DNA of 43,656 bases from Mycoplasma sp. CSL7475-4 (GCF_024834065.1 NZ_JANUYA010000007.1:1-43656); one strand, 5' to 3'. Positions 31,988-43,290 are shown, counted from the stretch's first letter. The notes: generated by a model not told the origin, from the letters alone. Made by a program: numbers and translations.

Positions 31988-32959
31988 ATGAAATCTAAAT
32001 TTTTAAAACTTTCTGTATTACCCTCAATTTTAACAGCACCATTCATTGTGGTATCTTGTGCAAAAAAAGTAAGTAATGAAGTCGAAATGAAAAAAACAAA
32101 AGAAATCTCGCTCGAGTTTACCACTTTAAAAGGCATAATTAATATTTTTACAACCGAAGTGAAAGAAAATAAAGAACAATTCTACCAAGCAAACCCTAAT
32201 ATCGATGAAGTTGTTCACAGTTTATTAAATTTAAATAACAACAAAAATAGTTTAATCAATATTTTAAGTGAAATAACTGACAAAAAAAATAGCGAAATGT
32301 TTTTAAATGATGAAGATATGGCATCTTGAAACGAACATGAGAAAGAATTGTTTATCAAATGATTTAAATCAAATGTTGTTCAGAATCTTTTAAAAAACAC
32401 TATTAAAATGGTTCATGATTTTGATATTCAATTGAGGGAAAAAATTGAAATTTTAAAAAACAATAACCCTAATAACGAAATTACAAAATTTGAAATATAT
32501 CTAAACCAGCAACTCAACAAAAATTTCAAAGATTCAGAGATTATTGAAAAAATTAAAAAATTAGATTTATTCATTAAAAATAACATCTACAATAACGAAC
32601 AAGAAGATACTACCGAAGATGATCATGACCATAATCACTCAGATAATTTACAAGATCACACCCACTCACACGCTCTAATCAATATCGCAACTTTAACAAT
32701 GCAAGAAGCTAAAGGTTTCGCAAGGGAGTTTAGTGAAGTATTAAAATTAAAAAACAAAATACAAAAAATAAGCAACACAGCTAAACGAGATTTCTACTTA
32801 AATAATTTCTATAGCTTAGTTAAACTAGACACTAATTTTTTAACAATGGTCGAAAATGCCGAAACAGAAATTAATTTTTTAAAACACATTATTAAGGATA
32901 TTTCTATACCTTTAAATAAAATGAAAAAATTAGTTAATATGGATAATACTTCAAATTAG
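31988..32959 (+). CDS. Histidine-rich lipoprotein, paralogue 2
   Basis: A 323-residue prolipoprotein, signal peptide ending FIVVSC (Cys 24). The body is helical and Asn/Lys-rich. The His cluster DDHDHNHSDNLQDHTHSH (near residue 215) is longer than in the upstream paralogue and is followed by the same INIATL segment. The shared FKDSEIIEKIKKLDLFIKNN helix shows that the two genes arose by duplication, although they have diverged. It ends the cluster, with a terminator beginning at 32958. Confidence 0.85.
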
Positions 32960-32979
32960 CCGAAAAACTCGGCTTTTTT
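32958..32979 (+). terminator. Terminator of the lipoprotein cluster
   Basis: AGCCGA (32958-32963) and TCGGCT (32969-32974) with a 5-nt loop, then a T-run. The left arm overlaps the stop codon. Confidence 0.85.
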
Positions 32980-33001
32980 ATATATCCTTTTTCCAAAAAT
33001 A

Positions 33002-33028
33002 AAAAATCCTTTAAGCTAAAGGATTTTT
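33002..33028 (-). terminator. Terminator of the atp operon
   Basis: AAAAATCCTTTA (33002-33013) pairs perfectly with TAAAGGATTTTT (33017-33028). It has T-runs on both strands and lies 4 nt beyond the atpC stop, between converging operons. Confidence 0.9.
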
Positions 33029-33032
33029 AAAA

Positions 33033-35755
<2,723 letters not shown>

Positions 35756-35756
<1 letters not shown>

Positions 35757-37342
35757 TATTGAGCCTCAAATTGTTTACGATATTTCTCAGGCATAGTTGC
35801 GTGTTCTGCTGGATTGTAGTTAGGAATTGTTTTTACAATGTTTTTAACAATATCAACTAATTTTGTAGTAATTTTTTCTTTGATTTCATCAGTTAAATCG
35901 TTTTTAGCATCTTTAAATAAGTCAATAATGCTAATACCTTCACCTGAGTTCATAAATTTAATTACTTCGTCACGATATTGTAAAATACTTTCCTTCGGTA
36001 GTGGGTTAATTATTCTTTCGATATTACCAAGTAAAATCGCTACTTGAGCATAAATGCTAATTGGGCGATATTGACCTTGTTTTAAAAATTCAAACACTTT
36101 TGCTCCGTGTTGTAGGATAGTTTTAGTTGATTGGTCTAAATCTGAACCAAATTGAGCAAAAGCTAGCATTTCGTTGTATTGTGCTAATTCCAATTTTAGC
36201 GAACCTGAAACTTTTTTCATTGCTTTAATTTGGGCTGCTGAACCAACACGAGAAACACTAAAACCAACATCAACCGCAGGACGTTGCCCTGAGTGGAATA
36301 AATTTTCACGAGTGAATATTTGTCCATCAGTAATTGAGATAACATTAGTAGGAATATAAGCCGAAATATCACCTTGTTGAGTTTCGACGATAGGGAGTGC
36401 AGTTATTGAACCACCACCATTTTCGGCATTAACCCTTGCCGCTCTTTCTAATAATTGTGAGTGTAGGTAGAATACATCACCAGGATATGCTTCACGTCCA
36501 GGTGGACGTCTCAATAGCAGAGAAAGTGTACGGTATGCTACGGCGTGTTTACTTAAATCGTCGTAAACAATTAGTACATCTTCACCTCTTGCCATTCATT
36601 CTTCAGCAATAGTTACACCAGTATAAGGCGCGATGTATTGTTGTGGTGCTAATTCACTAGCCCCCGAAACAACAACGGTTGTGTATTCCATTGCCCCGGT
36701 TTCTTCAAGTTTGTGGACAATTTGCGCCACGGTTGAGTTTTTTTGTCCAATAGCAACATAAACACATTTAACATTTTTGCCTTTTTGGTTAATGATGGTA
36801 TCAATTGCGATCGCAGTTTTTCCTGTTTGACGATCACCAATGATTAATTCACGTTGACCACGTCCAATAGGAATCATTGAGTCAATCGCAACAATACCTG
36901 TTTCTAGTGTTACATTAACTTCTTTACGAGTCATAACTCCGGGAGCAACTTTAAAAATTTCGCGTTTATTTGTGGTCTTAATTTCGCCCTTACCGTCAAT
37001 TGCTTGACCTAAAACATTAATTACACGGCCGATTAATTCGTCGCCAACAGCAACTGAAATAACTTCGCCTGTCCGGCGACATTCATCGCCTTCTGACAAT
37101 TGCTCTGCGTTACCAAAAATAGCAATTCCGACTACTTCTTCTTCTAAATTTAAAACCATGCCGTAAATATCGTTTTTAAATGCAATTATTTCACCATTTT
37201 TCGCGTCATCTAAGCCGCTCGCAAGAGCGATCCCATCACCAATAGTGATGATTTGGCCCACTTGTGAAAAATCTACTTTGGAATTAAAATTTTTGATTCT
37301 ATTTTTAATTATTTTATAGATATCCTCTGTACGATTAGCCAT
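35756..37342 (-). CDS. atpA: ATP synthase alpha subunit
   Basis: The 528-residue regulatory subunit carries GDRQTGKT at 169-176, [13 protein letters not shown], and the downstream [20 protein letters not shown]-type segment ([10 protein letters not shown]). Trp 249 (AEEWMARG) is encoded by TGA. It forms the non-catalytic nucleotide sites of F1 and contacts the delta stator. It begins directly after the atpH stop. Confidence 0.98.
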
Positions 37343-37891
37343 TTACACTCCTCTCTTAATGATTAATTTGCCTAGTTTATCTAGGTCTGTTGCAATGTTT
37401 TGTTCAATTACATCACTATCAACTTCAATACGAAAACCCGAAATTATTTCAGGACGAATAATATTTTTTAATTTGATTTGAGCATTATATTTTTTTGATA
37501 AATATTTTTTAAATTTTTCTAAACGTTCATCACTCAATTTAAAAGCACTATAAATTATTGCCTCTTTAATACCTAAATAATCATTAGCGTATTTTAAAAA
37601 CACTTTAATAATGCGTGTAATTAAATGAATTACTCGGCGAACTACTAACACTTTTAAAAAGTTAACAATCAATTCGCTAGGGCTTAAACTAGCAAAATTT
37701 TGCTCTATCAATGAAAATTTTTCCTCTAACGTGATGGCTGGATTTGATAAAAAAGCAATAAAATCTTCATTTTCTTCACTCACCCACATAATTGCTTCCA
37801 GTATCTGGGTGGTGATTAATAATTCATTATTTTCGTTTGCTAATTCAAAAATCGCTCTTGCGTATCCGTCAGTGTTGGCTTTAAGATACAT
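37343..37891 (-). CDS. atpH: ATP synthase delta subunit
   Basis: A 182-residue protein of the delta/OSCP family: an N-terminal helical bundle (GYARAIFELANENNELL, FIAFLSNPAITLEEK) and a C-terminal beta-alpha domain (ISGFRIEVDSDVIEQNIATDLDKLGKLI). It links F1 to the b-subunit stalk. Its ATG overlaps the atpF stop (TAATG), and atpA follows with no gap. Confidence 0.93.
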   Translation of the reverse strand: MYLKANTDGYARAIFELANENNELLITTQILEAIMWVSEENEDFIAFLSNPAITLEEKFSLIEQNFASLSPSELIVNFLKVLVVRRVIHLITRIIKVFLKYANDYLGIKEAIIYSAFKLSDERLEKFKKYLSKKYNAQIKLKNIIRPEIISGFRIEVDSDVIEQNIATDLDKLGKLIIKRGV

Positions 37892-38457
37892 TATTCTTCA
37901 CCTTTAAGAAATTCGTCAATAATTTTGTTTTCAATTTCTGGATTTACTTCTTCATTTAAAATTTTGCGACTTAATAATGTAGCAGCACTAGCAATTTGTT
38001 TTTTATTTTCTTCTAATAATTTTTGTTGTTGAGCTGCCATATTTGCTTTCGCACTATTCACAATGCGTGCTTCTTCATTTTTTGCTCGTTTAACATAGCT
38101 ATCATACACAGAATCACCACGATGTTTTGCTTCCACTACAATTCTTGTGGCTTCATCGTGTGCTTTTTGTAATTTTTCATTGACTTTTGCAAGAATTTCT
38201 TCAGAAGAAAGTTTTGCTTTTTCTGCTTCATCAATGTTGTCTTGAATGTATTTTTGTCTCTTAGCTATTGATTTTTTAACTGGTTTATACATCAAAAAAT
38301 AAAGAATTATCATCACCAGTATTAACGAAATCAAAGTCGCAATCATCATAGGTCATGAAGGGTAAAGTTTGTTAAATTTATCTGTTAAATCTTCGCTAAC
38401 ATTTTTTGATTGAAATGGTTTTGATTTTTCAGCTAAATATGAAATGGTATTAAGCAT
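37891..38457 (-). CDS. atpF: ATP synthase b subunit
   Basis: A 188-residue stator protein starting at ATG 38457, one base after the atpE stop. An N-terminal polar stretch (residues 1-34, with a TGA Trp) precedes one membrane helix (MIATLISLILVMIILYFLMY, about 38-57) and a long charged coiled coil (AKRQKYIQDNIDEAEKAKLSSEEILAKV). Some mycoplasmas encode b as a lipoprotein. No lipobox Cys is seen here, so this one is a plain membrane protein. Confidence 0.93.
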
Positions 38458-38458
38458 C

Positions 38459-38692
38459 TTATTTACCAAATACGAATAGAAGTAGAATAGCGATTAAGAA
38501 ACAATAAATTGCGGCGGTTTCTGATAGAGACATACCAATAATCATGATTGTTCTAACTTTTGAAGCCGCTTCGGGGTTACGACCCACAGCTTCGGCAGCT
38601 CTACCACTAGCTAATCCTTGTCCTAAACCAGTACCAAAGCATCCGATCATGCAAATACCGGCACCGATAGCTATTAATCCTTGTTTATCCAT
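38459..38692 (-). CDS. atpE: ATP synthase c subunit
   Basis: The 77-residue proteolipid forms a two-helix hairpin: helix 1 LIAIGAGICMIGCFGTGLGQGLASG, the polar loop GRNPEAASK with the conserved Arg 38, and helix 2 IMIIGMSLSETAAIYCFLIAI, in which Glu 58 is the proton-carrying carboxylate. No Na+-type ligand pattern is obvious, so proton coupling is inferred. The second Met after the polar loop is common in mollicutes. Confidence 0.97.
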   Translation of the reverse strand: MDKQGLIAIGAGICMIGCFGTGLGQGLASGRAAEAVGRNPEAASKVRTIMIIGMSLSETAAIYCFLIAILLLFVFGK

Positions 38693-38701
38693 AATTACCT
38701 C

Positions 38702-39454
38702 CTAGTAAATATTTTTAGAATAATTAATAATATTTGTTTTATTTTTTTGTTTAATGTTTTGTTTTTTTTGTTTAATTTCAACTTCATTTGATCAGTAAAT
38801 TGTCGTCAATACTGTAAAAATTAACGCTTGAATGACGGCCCCGAATATATCAAAAAACATATGCATTCACGGTGTAATAATTGTTGCGAAAAAATAAAGT
38901 TGCGGACCTGGGAAAATTAATGATCAAATTCAACCCGCTGCGTAATACACAGACGCTAAAATAACTGCTCCACCGGTGATGTTACCAAACATCCGCGCAC
39001 TTAAAGAAATTAGTGGTGAAAATTGTCCGATTAATTCAACCGGGTTAGCATAACGACGCAAGAATCTAAAACGTTGATACCAAAAACCAACAAGATATAT
39101 TCCTACAAAAGTGATCGCCGCCAAAGTGAAAGTAACAGAATATGATGTTGCAATCGGTTCTAATCCGATTAGCCCTAGCATATTACCCACTAACAAAAAT
39201 GTGGCTAGTGAAAATATATAAAAACGTGCAATAGGTAATTTATTTGACGAAGTTTCGTCATAAGTGTTATCAACTCCTGTAACATAAGCTTCGGCGATTA
39301 TTTGTGTTGCACTAGGCGCTTTATTGATTTTCTTATGTTTTTTGATTTTGATGAAAACTATTAAGCTAATCACAAAAATAATTAAGATAGTAAAAATCAA
39401 CGAAAGCAACTGTGCTTGGTTTCATACACCAATATTATCTATTATGATTTTCAT
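38702..39454 (-). CDS. atpB: ATP synthase a subunit
   Basis: A 250-residue membrane protein starting MKIIIDNIGVWNQAQ (ATG 39454, TGA Trp at residue 11), with GGAGG just upstream. Five to six hydrophobic segments are visible. The critical helix reads NPVELIGQFSPLISLSARMFGNITGG, whose Arg faces the c-ring and is essential for proton transfer. The tail ends NIINYSKNIY. The start lies within the 3' end of the upstream atpI-like gene (13-nt overlap), and GGAGG before atpE follows the stop. Confidence 0.94.
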
Positions 39455-39864
39455 GGACCTCCTTTCTGGTTTTTGTTTGTTACTGCGTGTGCAATTACAA
39501 TCGATATTTGCACATTAGTAATCCCAAAACAAAATGTAAAAACATTGATTGGATAAGACATTATATATTTATAACCACCTTTAGAGTAGTTAATAAATAA
39601 AATAATTCCTAACACCAAACCTACCAAAGCAAGTGTTAAAAATAAGTACAGAATTGCCAAAAAAATGTTTTTTTTGATTCGCAAAAGCGAGTCAATATAA
39701 ACACGGCGAATTTCAAAACTTAAGTATGAAACACATGCTCCGATTACGTACCCAAATACTAAAGAAGTATCAATAAAAAATGAAAATAGAGAAAAAAATA
39801 CCGATAACACTAGCAACATTATGAAATGAATCTTGCGGACAGTGTTAATATATTTTATCTCCAT
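39442..39864 (-). CDS. AtpI-like membrane protein at the head of the atp operon
   Basis: A 140-residue protein with four hydrophobic segments (IMLLVLSVFFSLFSFFI, GYVIGACVSYL, NIFLAILYLFLTLALVGLVLGIILF, IMSYPINVFTFCFGITNV). It sits where atpI lies in other F1Fo operons, and mycoplasmas have a similar small membrane protein before atpB. The standard code would end it at a TGA (39451-39453). With TGA as Trp it runs to TAA 39442, giving GGPWKS and a 13-nt overlap with atpB. Its role is probably c-ring assembly, by position. GCGAGG precedes ATG 39864. Confidence 0.82.
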
Positions 39865-40000
39865 TTAACCTCGCTCTAATATTAAATACTATTGCTATTT
39901 TAATACTTTAAGAAATTAAAACGAGAAAAAAACACGCTTTTTTCCACGGAAAACTAATAATTAAAATGAATATTATTTTATTTCCGGAATTTTATATTTA
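39865..40000. other. Upstream region of the atp operon
   Basis: No gene. Very AT-rich. TAAAAT-type -10 candidates for the atp operon (minus strand) occur near 39890-39905. No -35 element is convincing. Confidence 0.4.
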
Positions 40001-40071
40001 TGCATTTTTTTATTTAAATTTTGTTAACAAAATAACGCCTCGCAGCCGATAAAATTAAATAAAAAAATGCA
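40001..40071. repeat. 17-bp perfect inverted repeat enclosing a 16-bp palindrome
   Basis: TGCATTTTTTTATTTAA (40001-40017) and TTAAATAAAAAAATGCA (40055-40071) are exact inverted copies. Inside them lies the perfect palindrome ATTTTGTTAACAAAAT (about 40018-40033) and a GC-rich patch (CGCCTCGCAGCCG). The element sits between the candidate RNA terminator and the atp promoter region, with T-runs on both strands, so it may be a strong bidirectional terminator or a protein site. Confidence 0.65.
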
Positions 40072-40075
40072 AAAT

Positions 40076-40481
40076 AAAAAAACAGAGAGCAACACGAACC
40101 AAGTTGCCCAAGTAAAATATATACTTATTTGTTCATACACGGCAATATTGTTAGCTAGACAATATTTATACCGGGTTTTACCCACGATTCTTGTCTTTGG
40201 TTATTCAATGTTTTACTTCTACGCGTTTTCGAATCGGCCCTAACACAGAGATGTTATATTTAGTTCACACTAACATCAAGCGTAAATTGCGTTTTGGTAT
40301 CGTTTGGCCTGCACCACCACAATGCTCGGTAAACAACGCAACCATCTTGTTAGACTATTTAATAAATATATATTTTATTTCCGCTATATACTCTTTGTCA
40401 ATACGTTGGCTCAGAAGGGTGTTCCAACCCTCGAGCATATACACTTTACTTGCAAGAACAAGTTTTCAGTCATCTGTTTGT
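40076..40481 (-). ncRNA. Candidate large structured RNA, family not recognised
   Basis: This 400-nt stretch is visibly richer in G/C than its neighbours and lacks a credible gene. On the minus strand it has an extended -10 TGCTAAAAT (40496-40488), a 14-bp closing helix (40438-40451 with 40110-40123), a second helix TGCTCG (40432-40437)/CGAGCA (40323-40328), hairpins at 40416-40431, 40250-40277, 40144-40166 and CGATTC/GAATCG (40185-40190 with 40231-40236), and a terminator (40087-40093 with 40103-40109, then a T-run). G.U pairs in the closing helix and terminator would be A.C mismatches on the plus strand, which fixes the orientation. It is not rnpB, which is elsewhere, nor a visible tmRNA, because no CCA end or tag is seen. 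Confidence 0.65.
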
Positions 40482-40525
40482 TTAGATATTTTAGCACGTT
40501 TAGAATTTAAAAATAAAAAAAATAG

Positions 40526-41167
40526 TTAATTTTTTAATTCTTCAACAATGTGTTTGAATATAGGTTTATAGTAAATATAGATCGTTGAAATTGCGAGTAC
40601 GTCGATAATACTAAATGTTACCGTGTTAGCAATTTTAAGTACTTGATTTTTTCTAATAGTGCCCGGTTGGAATTTAGTAATGATTGTGATTGTTAATAAA
40701 ATAGCAATGATGGTGCTCATTTCAAGTGTAGTTTTAACTTTTGTTAAAAGCGGAACTTTATAAAAGTTACGTTTTTCAAAAATAATTAATTTACCAGTTA
40801 AAGCTGTAAAATCACGAATAAATAATATAACTATTACCGATGTATAAATAATGTTGAACTGGATAAAGAAAATCAATATCGGGTAAATTATTAATTTATC
40901 AGCTAATTGCTCAAAAATAATTTTAGTTTTAGTTTGATTATGTAAAGTGTTAATTCTACCGTCCATTACATTAAGTAAAGATGAGAAGGCAAAAATAATC
41001 AAAACAAATAAGTGAAATATTCATGCATAGCCACCTATTTTGTTAGCAAGACCGCCATGCAAAGATAATTCCAGTGTGGAATATGCACCAAAAATCAAGA
41101 TACTAGATACAATTCTGATGATTGTTAAATTGAAAGAATTATGTCAATTTATTTTTGTTTTTTTCAT
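40526..41167 (-). CDS. CDP-alcohol phosphatidyltransferase family protein (PgsA-like) with altered active site
   Basis: A 213-residue membrane protein with about six hydrophobic segments (IIRIVSSILIFGAY, IFHLFVLIIFAFSSLL, IIYPILIFFIQF, SVIVILFIRDFTALTG, TIIAILLTITII, FSIIDVLAISTIYIYY). The family motif is normally DxxDGxxAR then GxxxDxxxD. Here NVMDGRINTL ... KIIFEQLADKL keeps DG and the last Asp, but the first Asp reads Asn, AR is lost and the third Asp reads Glu. Length and the position of the motif in the second helix fit phosphatidylglycerophosphate synthase. Function is doubtful: it may be a divergent or inactive paralogue. AGGAG precedes ATG 41167. It is read away from the polyT-promoter lipoprotein gene. 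Confidence 0.75.
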
Positions 41168-41338
41168 TTATATCTCCTCTCATATACTTAATAAGTATAT
41201 ACAAAAGACAACGAATAAGTAAAAATATGCAAAATTAATCTCAAAATAAGAGACTGCTATTTATGTGTTAATTCATAATTTAACAGCAAATATGAAAATT
41301 TCCAATAATTTGTAAATTTAATTCCAGAAAAGGAGATT

Positions 41339-41368
41339 TTGCTTTTCTTTTTTTTTTTTTTTTAATAT
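41339..41368 (+). promoter_or_regulatory. Promoter with a 16-T spacer tract, probably phase-variable
   Basis: TTGCTT (41339-41344) and TAATAT (41363-41368) are separated by 18 nt, of which 41348-41363 form an unbroken run of 16 T. In mycoplasmas, such homopolymers between -35 and -10 switch surface lipoproteins on and off by slipped-strand length change. The gene downstream encodes a lipoprotein. Confidence 0.65.
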
Positions 41369-41398
41369 TGAATTGGAAAGAAAAAAAAGGAGCAAAAA

Positions 41399-42295
41399 AT
41401 GAAAAATAAATTAAAATTATCTCTAATATCTACCGTTGCTTTATTTACACCTATTTCTGTTGTTGCATGTAAACAAGAAAATTCAAACGAATTTTTAAAA
41501 GAAAAAGTATATATAGAAAAAATTCCTATGGAATTAATTTTGAAAAATAATAATGATAAACACACACCTAAAGAGAAAACTTGAAAACTTAGGGAATATG
41601 TTATGTCAAAAATTTTAATTGAATCTATTGTTGATAATAAAAAATTAGACGATTTCATTTATTCTCGTATAGAGAGTAAAAACTTAAATAAAAATCAAAA
41701 AGATCAAGTATTAAACGAATTTAATGAGTTGAGTTTATCTTTTAATAGTACTCTTGATAAAACTCGTGAAAAATATAATAAAATCGCTAACGAATTTTTG
41801 CGTATTTTTACTCAAGATTGAAATATTAACTATGATGAAGAAGGAAATTTACATATTGGTAAAATAATTTTAAGTAAAAAATTCCTTAATAATGTTTATT
41901 TAAAATATACTAATGCTTTAATTAATGAATTAAATCAAGTTTATGATAAAACAGAACAAAGTGAAAAAATTAGTAAAGATGAGTTTAAACAAGTAATATT
42001 ACAATTAAAATCTAACCCTAAAGCTACATTTGAAAAATATTTTGATTTTTATGTATTAAATGAAATTCGTTATTTAACTAATGTTGCCCAAAGATATAGT
42101 CAAGTGTTAAATTACCCTGGTAATTGAAACCCTAAAGAAGCAACTAAAGCTCTTTATGGAGAATATTACGAAGAAGGCGATACGGGTGGAAGTGCTTCAA
42201 AAATAAGAAATAGACTTGACTATTTTATATCGGAGTTTAATCGTTTAGGTTTAAATGTTTTGCCAGTTATAGATAGATATGGAGATTATAAATAA
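41399..42295 (+). CDS. Lipoprotein downstream of a polyT promoter
   Basis: A 298-residue prolipoprotein. The signal peptide MKNKLKLSLISTVALFTPISVVAC ends in a VVAC lipobox (Cys 24), then an Asn/Glu/Lys-rich helical body with TGA Trp codons (KTWKLREY, TQDWNINY, NYPGNWNP). The C-terminal part carries YGEYYEEGDTGG and ends LPVIDRYGDYK. I do not recognise a family. The helical, Lys/Asn-rich composition is common in surface-exposed mycoplasma antigens. AAAGGAG precedes ATG 41399. The promoter spacer is a 16-T run, so expression is likely to vary between cells. Confidence 0.85.
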
Positions 42296-42297
42296 TT

Positions 42298-42328
42298 AAC
42301 AACTCAATTAAAGAGTTGTTTTTTTTGT
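42298..42328 (+). terminator. Terminator of the lipoprotein gene
   Basis: AACAACTC (42298-42305) pairs with GAGTTGTT (42313-42320), then a T-run; it begins 3 nt after the stop codon. Confidence 0.88.
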
Positions 42329-42442
42329 TGTTAGTATGGTCTATATTATAATTTAATTAACAAATTAAACATAATAAGGGTGTGTTGGTAAATATAAATA
42401 AATTTTTGTCAATAGTAAATGAATTTAGTATATAATACAAGT

Positions 42443-42570
42443 ATCAAAATATATCTGAATCGTCAAGTGGAATCGTCGCAGTTGAGACTTGGAAGTGGGA
42501 TATATAGTGAGTGGACACTACGGAAAAATATATTTTCGGTCATAACATTCATTGTTATGATGATTTTTTT
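42443..42570 (+). ncRNA. Candidate small RNA, unrecognised family
   Basis: TTGTCA (42406-42411) and TATAAT (42431-42436) precede a GC-richer stretch with no frame. Helices: ATATATC (42449-42455)/GATATAT (42499-42505) enclosing CAAGT (42464-42468)/ACTTG (42487-42491), then TAGTG (42505-42509)/CACTA (42516-42520), GAAAA/TTTTC (42523-42537), and a terminator CATAACA (42541-42547)/TGTTATG (42553-42559) with seven T. The unit is about 130 nt. The repeated GAATCGTC (near 42457 and 42470) is notable. I do not match it to SRP RNA, tmRNA or a riboswitch. Nothing coding follows. Confidence 0.6.
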
Positions 42571-42587
42571 AGCTTTTTTTAAAATAT

Positions 42588-42880
42588 ATGTTTAGTAAAA
42601 AGTTGAAAAAGAGCAAAAATATTGATGATTTTAAGAATTTAAAAAAATTAAACCCAACGAAGGCAGAGAAATTAAATGGCTTAAAATGTTAGTTTATAAC
42701 TAAGAATGATATATTACAAATGAGCATTTTAATCACCAAAAGGTTAAAAAATTACTGAATTATACTAGCAATGAATTTGGGTTAGATGTTGCAATGCATG
42801 AATTTATAAACATGAGAATGTTAAATCTAAAAATATTTATATGACAAAATTTAAACATTGTATTAATTATGGGATCTTAA
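42588..42880 (+). pseudogene. Decayed gene remnant
   Basis: One frame reads GREIKWLKMLVYN, a stop, then EWYITNEHFNHQKVKKLLNY and on to LNIVLIMGS before TAA near 42880. A second short frame (MFSKKLKKSKNIDDFKNLKK, 34 residues, 42588-42692) overlaps the beginning with no ribosome binding site. The continuity across a stop, with a TGA in place of Trp, fits a former mycoplasma gene, possibly from a mobile element. The family is not identified. Confidence 0.45.
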
Positions 42881-42922
42881 CGAAATATCAGTCTTAAAGC
42901 AATAAAAATCCTGTCAAAAAGG

Positions 42923-42966
42923 CTTTTTTGTTTCTTATACTACGAGGACATTTTTGTTTCTTACAT
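42923..42966 (+). repeat. Short direct repeat TTTTTGTTTCTTA, two copies plus one near 584
   Basis: The string TTTTTGTTTCTTA occurs at about 42924 and 42953, and again at 586-598, followed in two of the three cases by CAT. The copies lie at the edges of the two decayed regions. A terminator-like CAAAAAGGCTTTTTTG precedes the first right-hand copy. They could be ends of an eroded insertion sequence or simple terminator tails; I cannot tell. Confidence 0.45.
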
Positions 42967-43257
42967 GACATGGTACATAAACGATGTAATACGATAATAT
43001 TTGCATTGACAAGACGATGTGATTAATATCAATAAGTAAGATGAGCAACATTTTCAATTTGTTATTAGTAGTAAAATATGAGAAAACATCACTAATTTCA
43101 TCAGAAATATATTAAATAAGAGTTCTTGAAAAATAACACAGCGCAATGGTTACAAGTTAAGTGTAATGCAAGATATCGGAAAGCAAAATTTCATGGCGAT
43201 AAAAGCAATTACTTAGACACTAAGATTAATGTGGAGACCATGATTTTAAGCAAATAA
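42960..43257 (+). pseudogene. Decayed 3' end of a gene with stops and a frameshift
   Basis: A frame with interruptions reads YINDVIR, stop, YLHWQDDVININK, stop, DEQHFQFVISSKIWEN and on through KLSVMQDIGKQNFMAIK to about 43209. A shift of frame then gives SNYLDTKINVETMILSK ending at TAA 43255-43257, directly followed by a good terminator. Two TGA Trp codons (KIWEN, SSWKI) show it once worked in a UGA-Trp host. I do not recognise the family. Confidence 0.55.
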
Positions 43258-43265
43258 TCTATTAT

Positions 43266-43290
43266 AAGCACTTTCAAAGTGCTTTTTACT
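43266..43290 (+). terminator. Terminator after the decayed gene
   Basis: AAGCACTTT (43266-43274) pairs with AAAGTGCTT (43276-43284) across a single loop base, or with a larger loop if fewer pairs form, and then T-rich sequence. Confidence 0.75.

Noticed and set aside
40076-40481. tmRNA (ssrA) as the identity of the structured RNA
   Set aside because: Length and pseudoknot potential fit, but there is no GGGG-type 5' end with the TTCGAC segment, no TTCGANT T-loop, no CCA near the 3' end and no recognisable tag frame.
40191-40529. A 112-codon plus-strand frame and a second 68-codon frame in the atp-pgsA spacer
   Set aside because: Neither has a ribosome binding site. Their composition (many Arg, Cys, Ser) is unlike neighbouring proteins, and the stretch is better explained by a structured RNA on the opposite strand.
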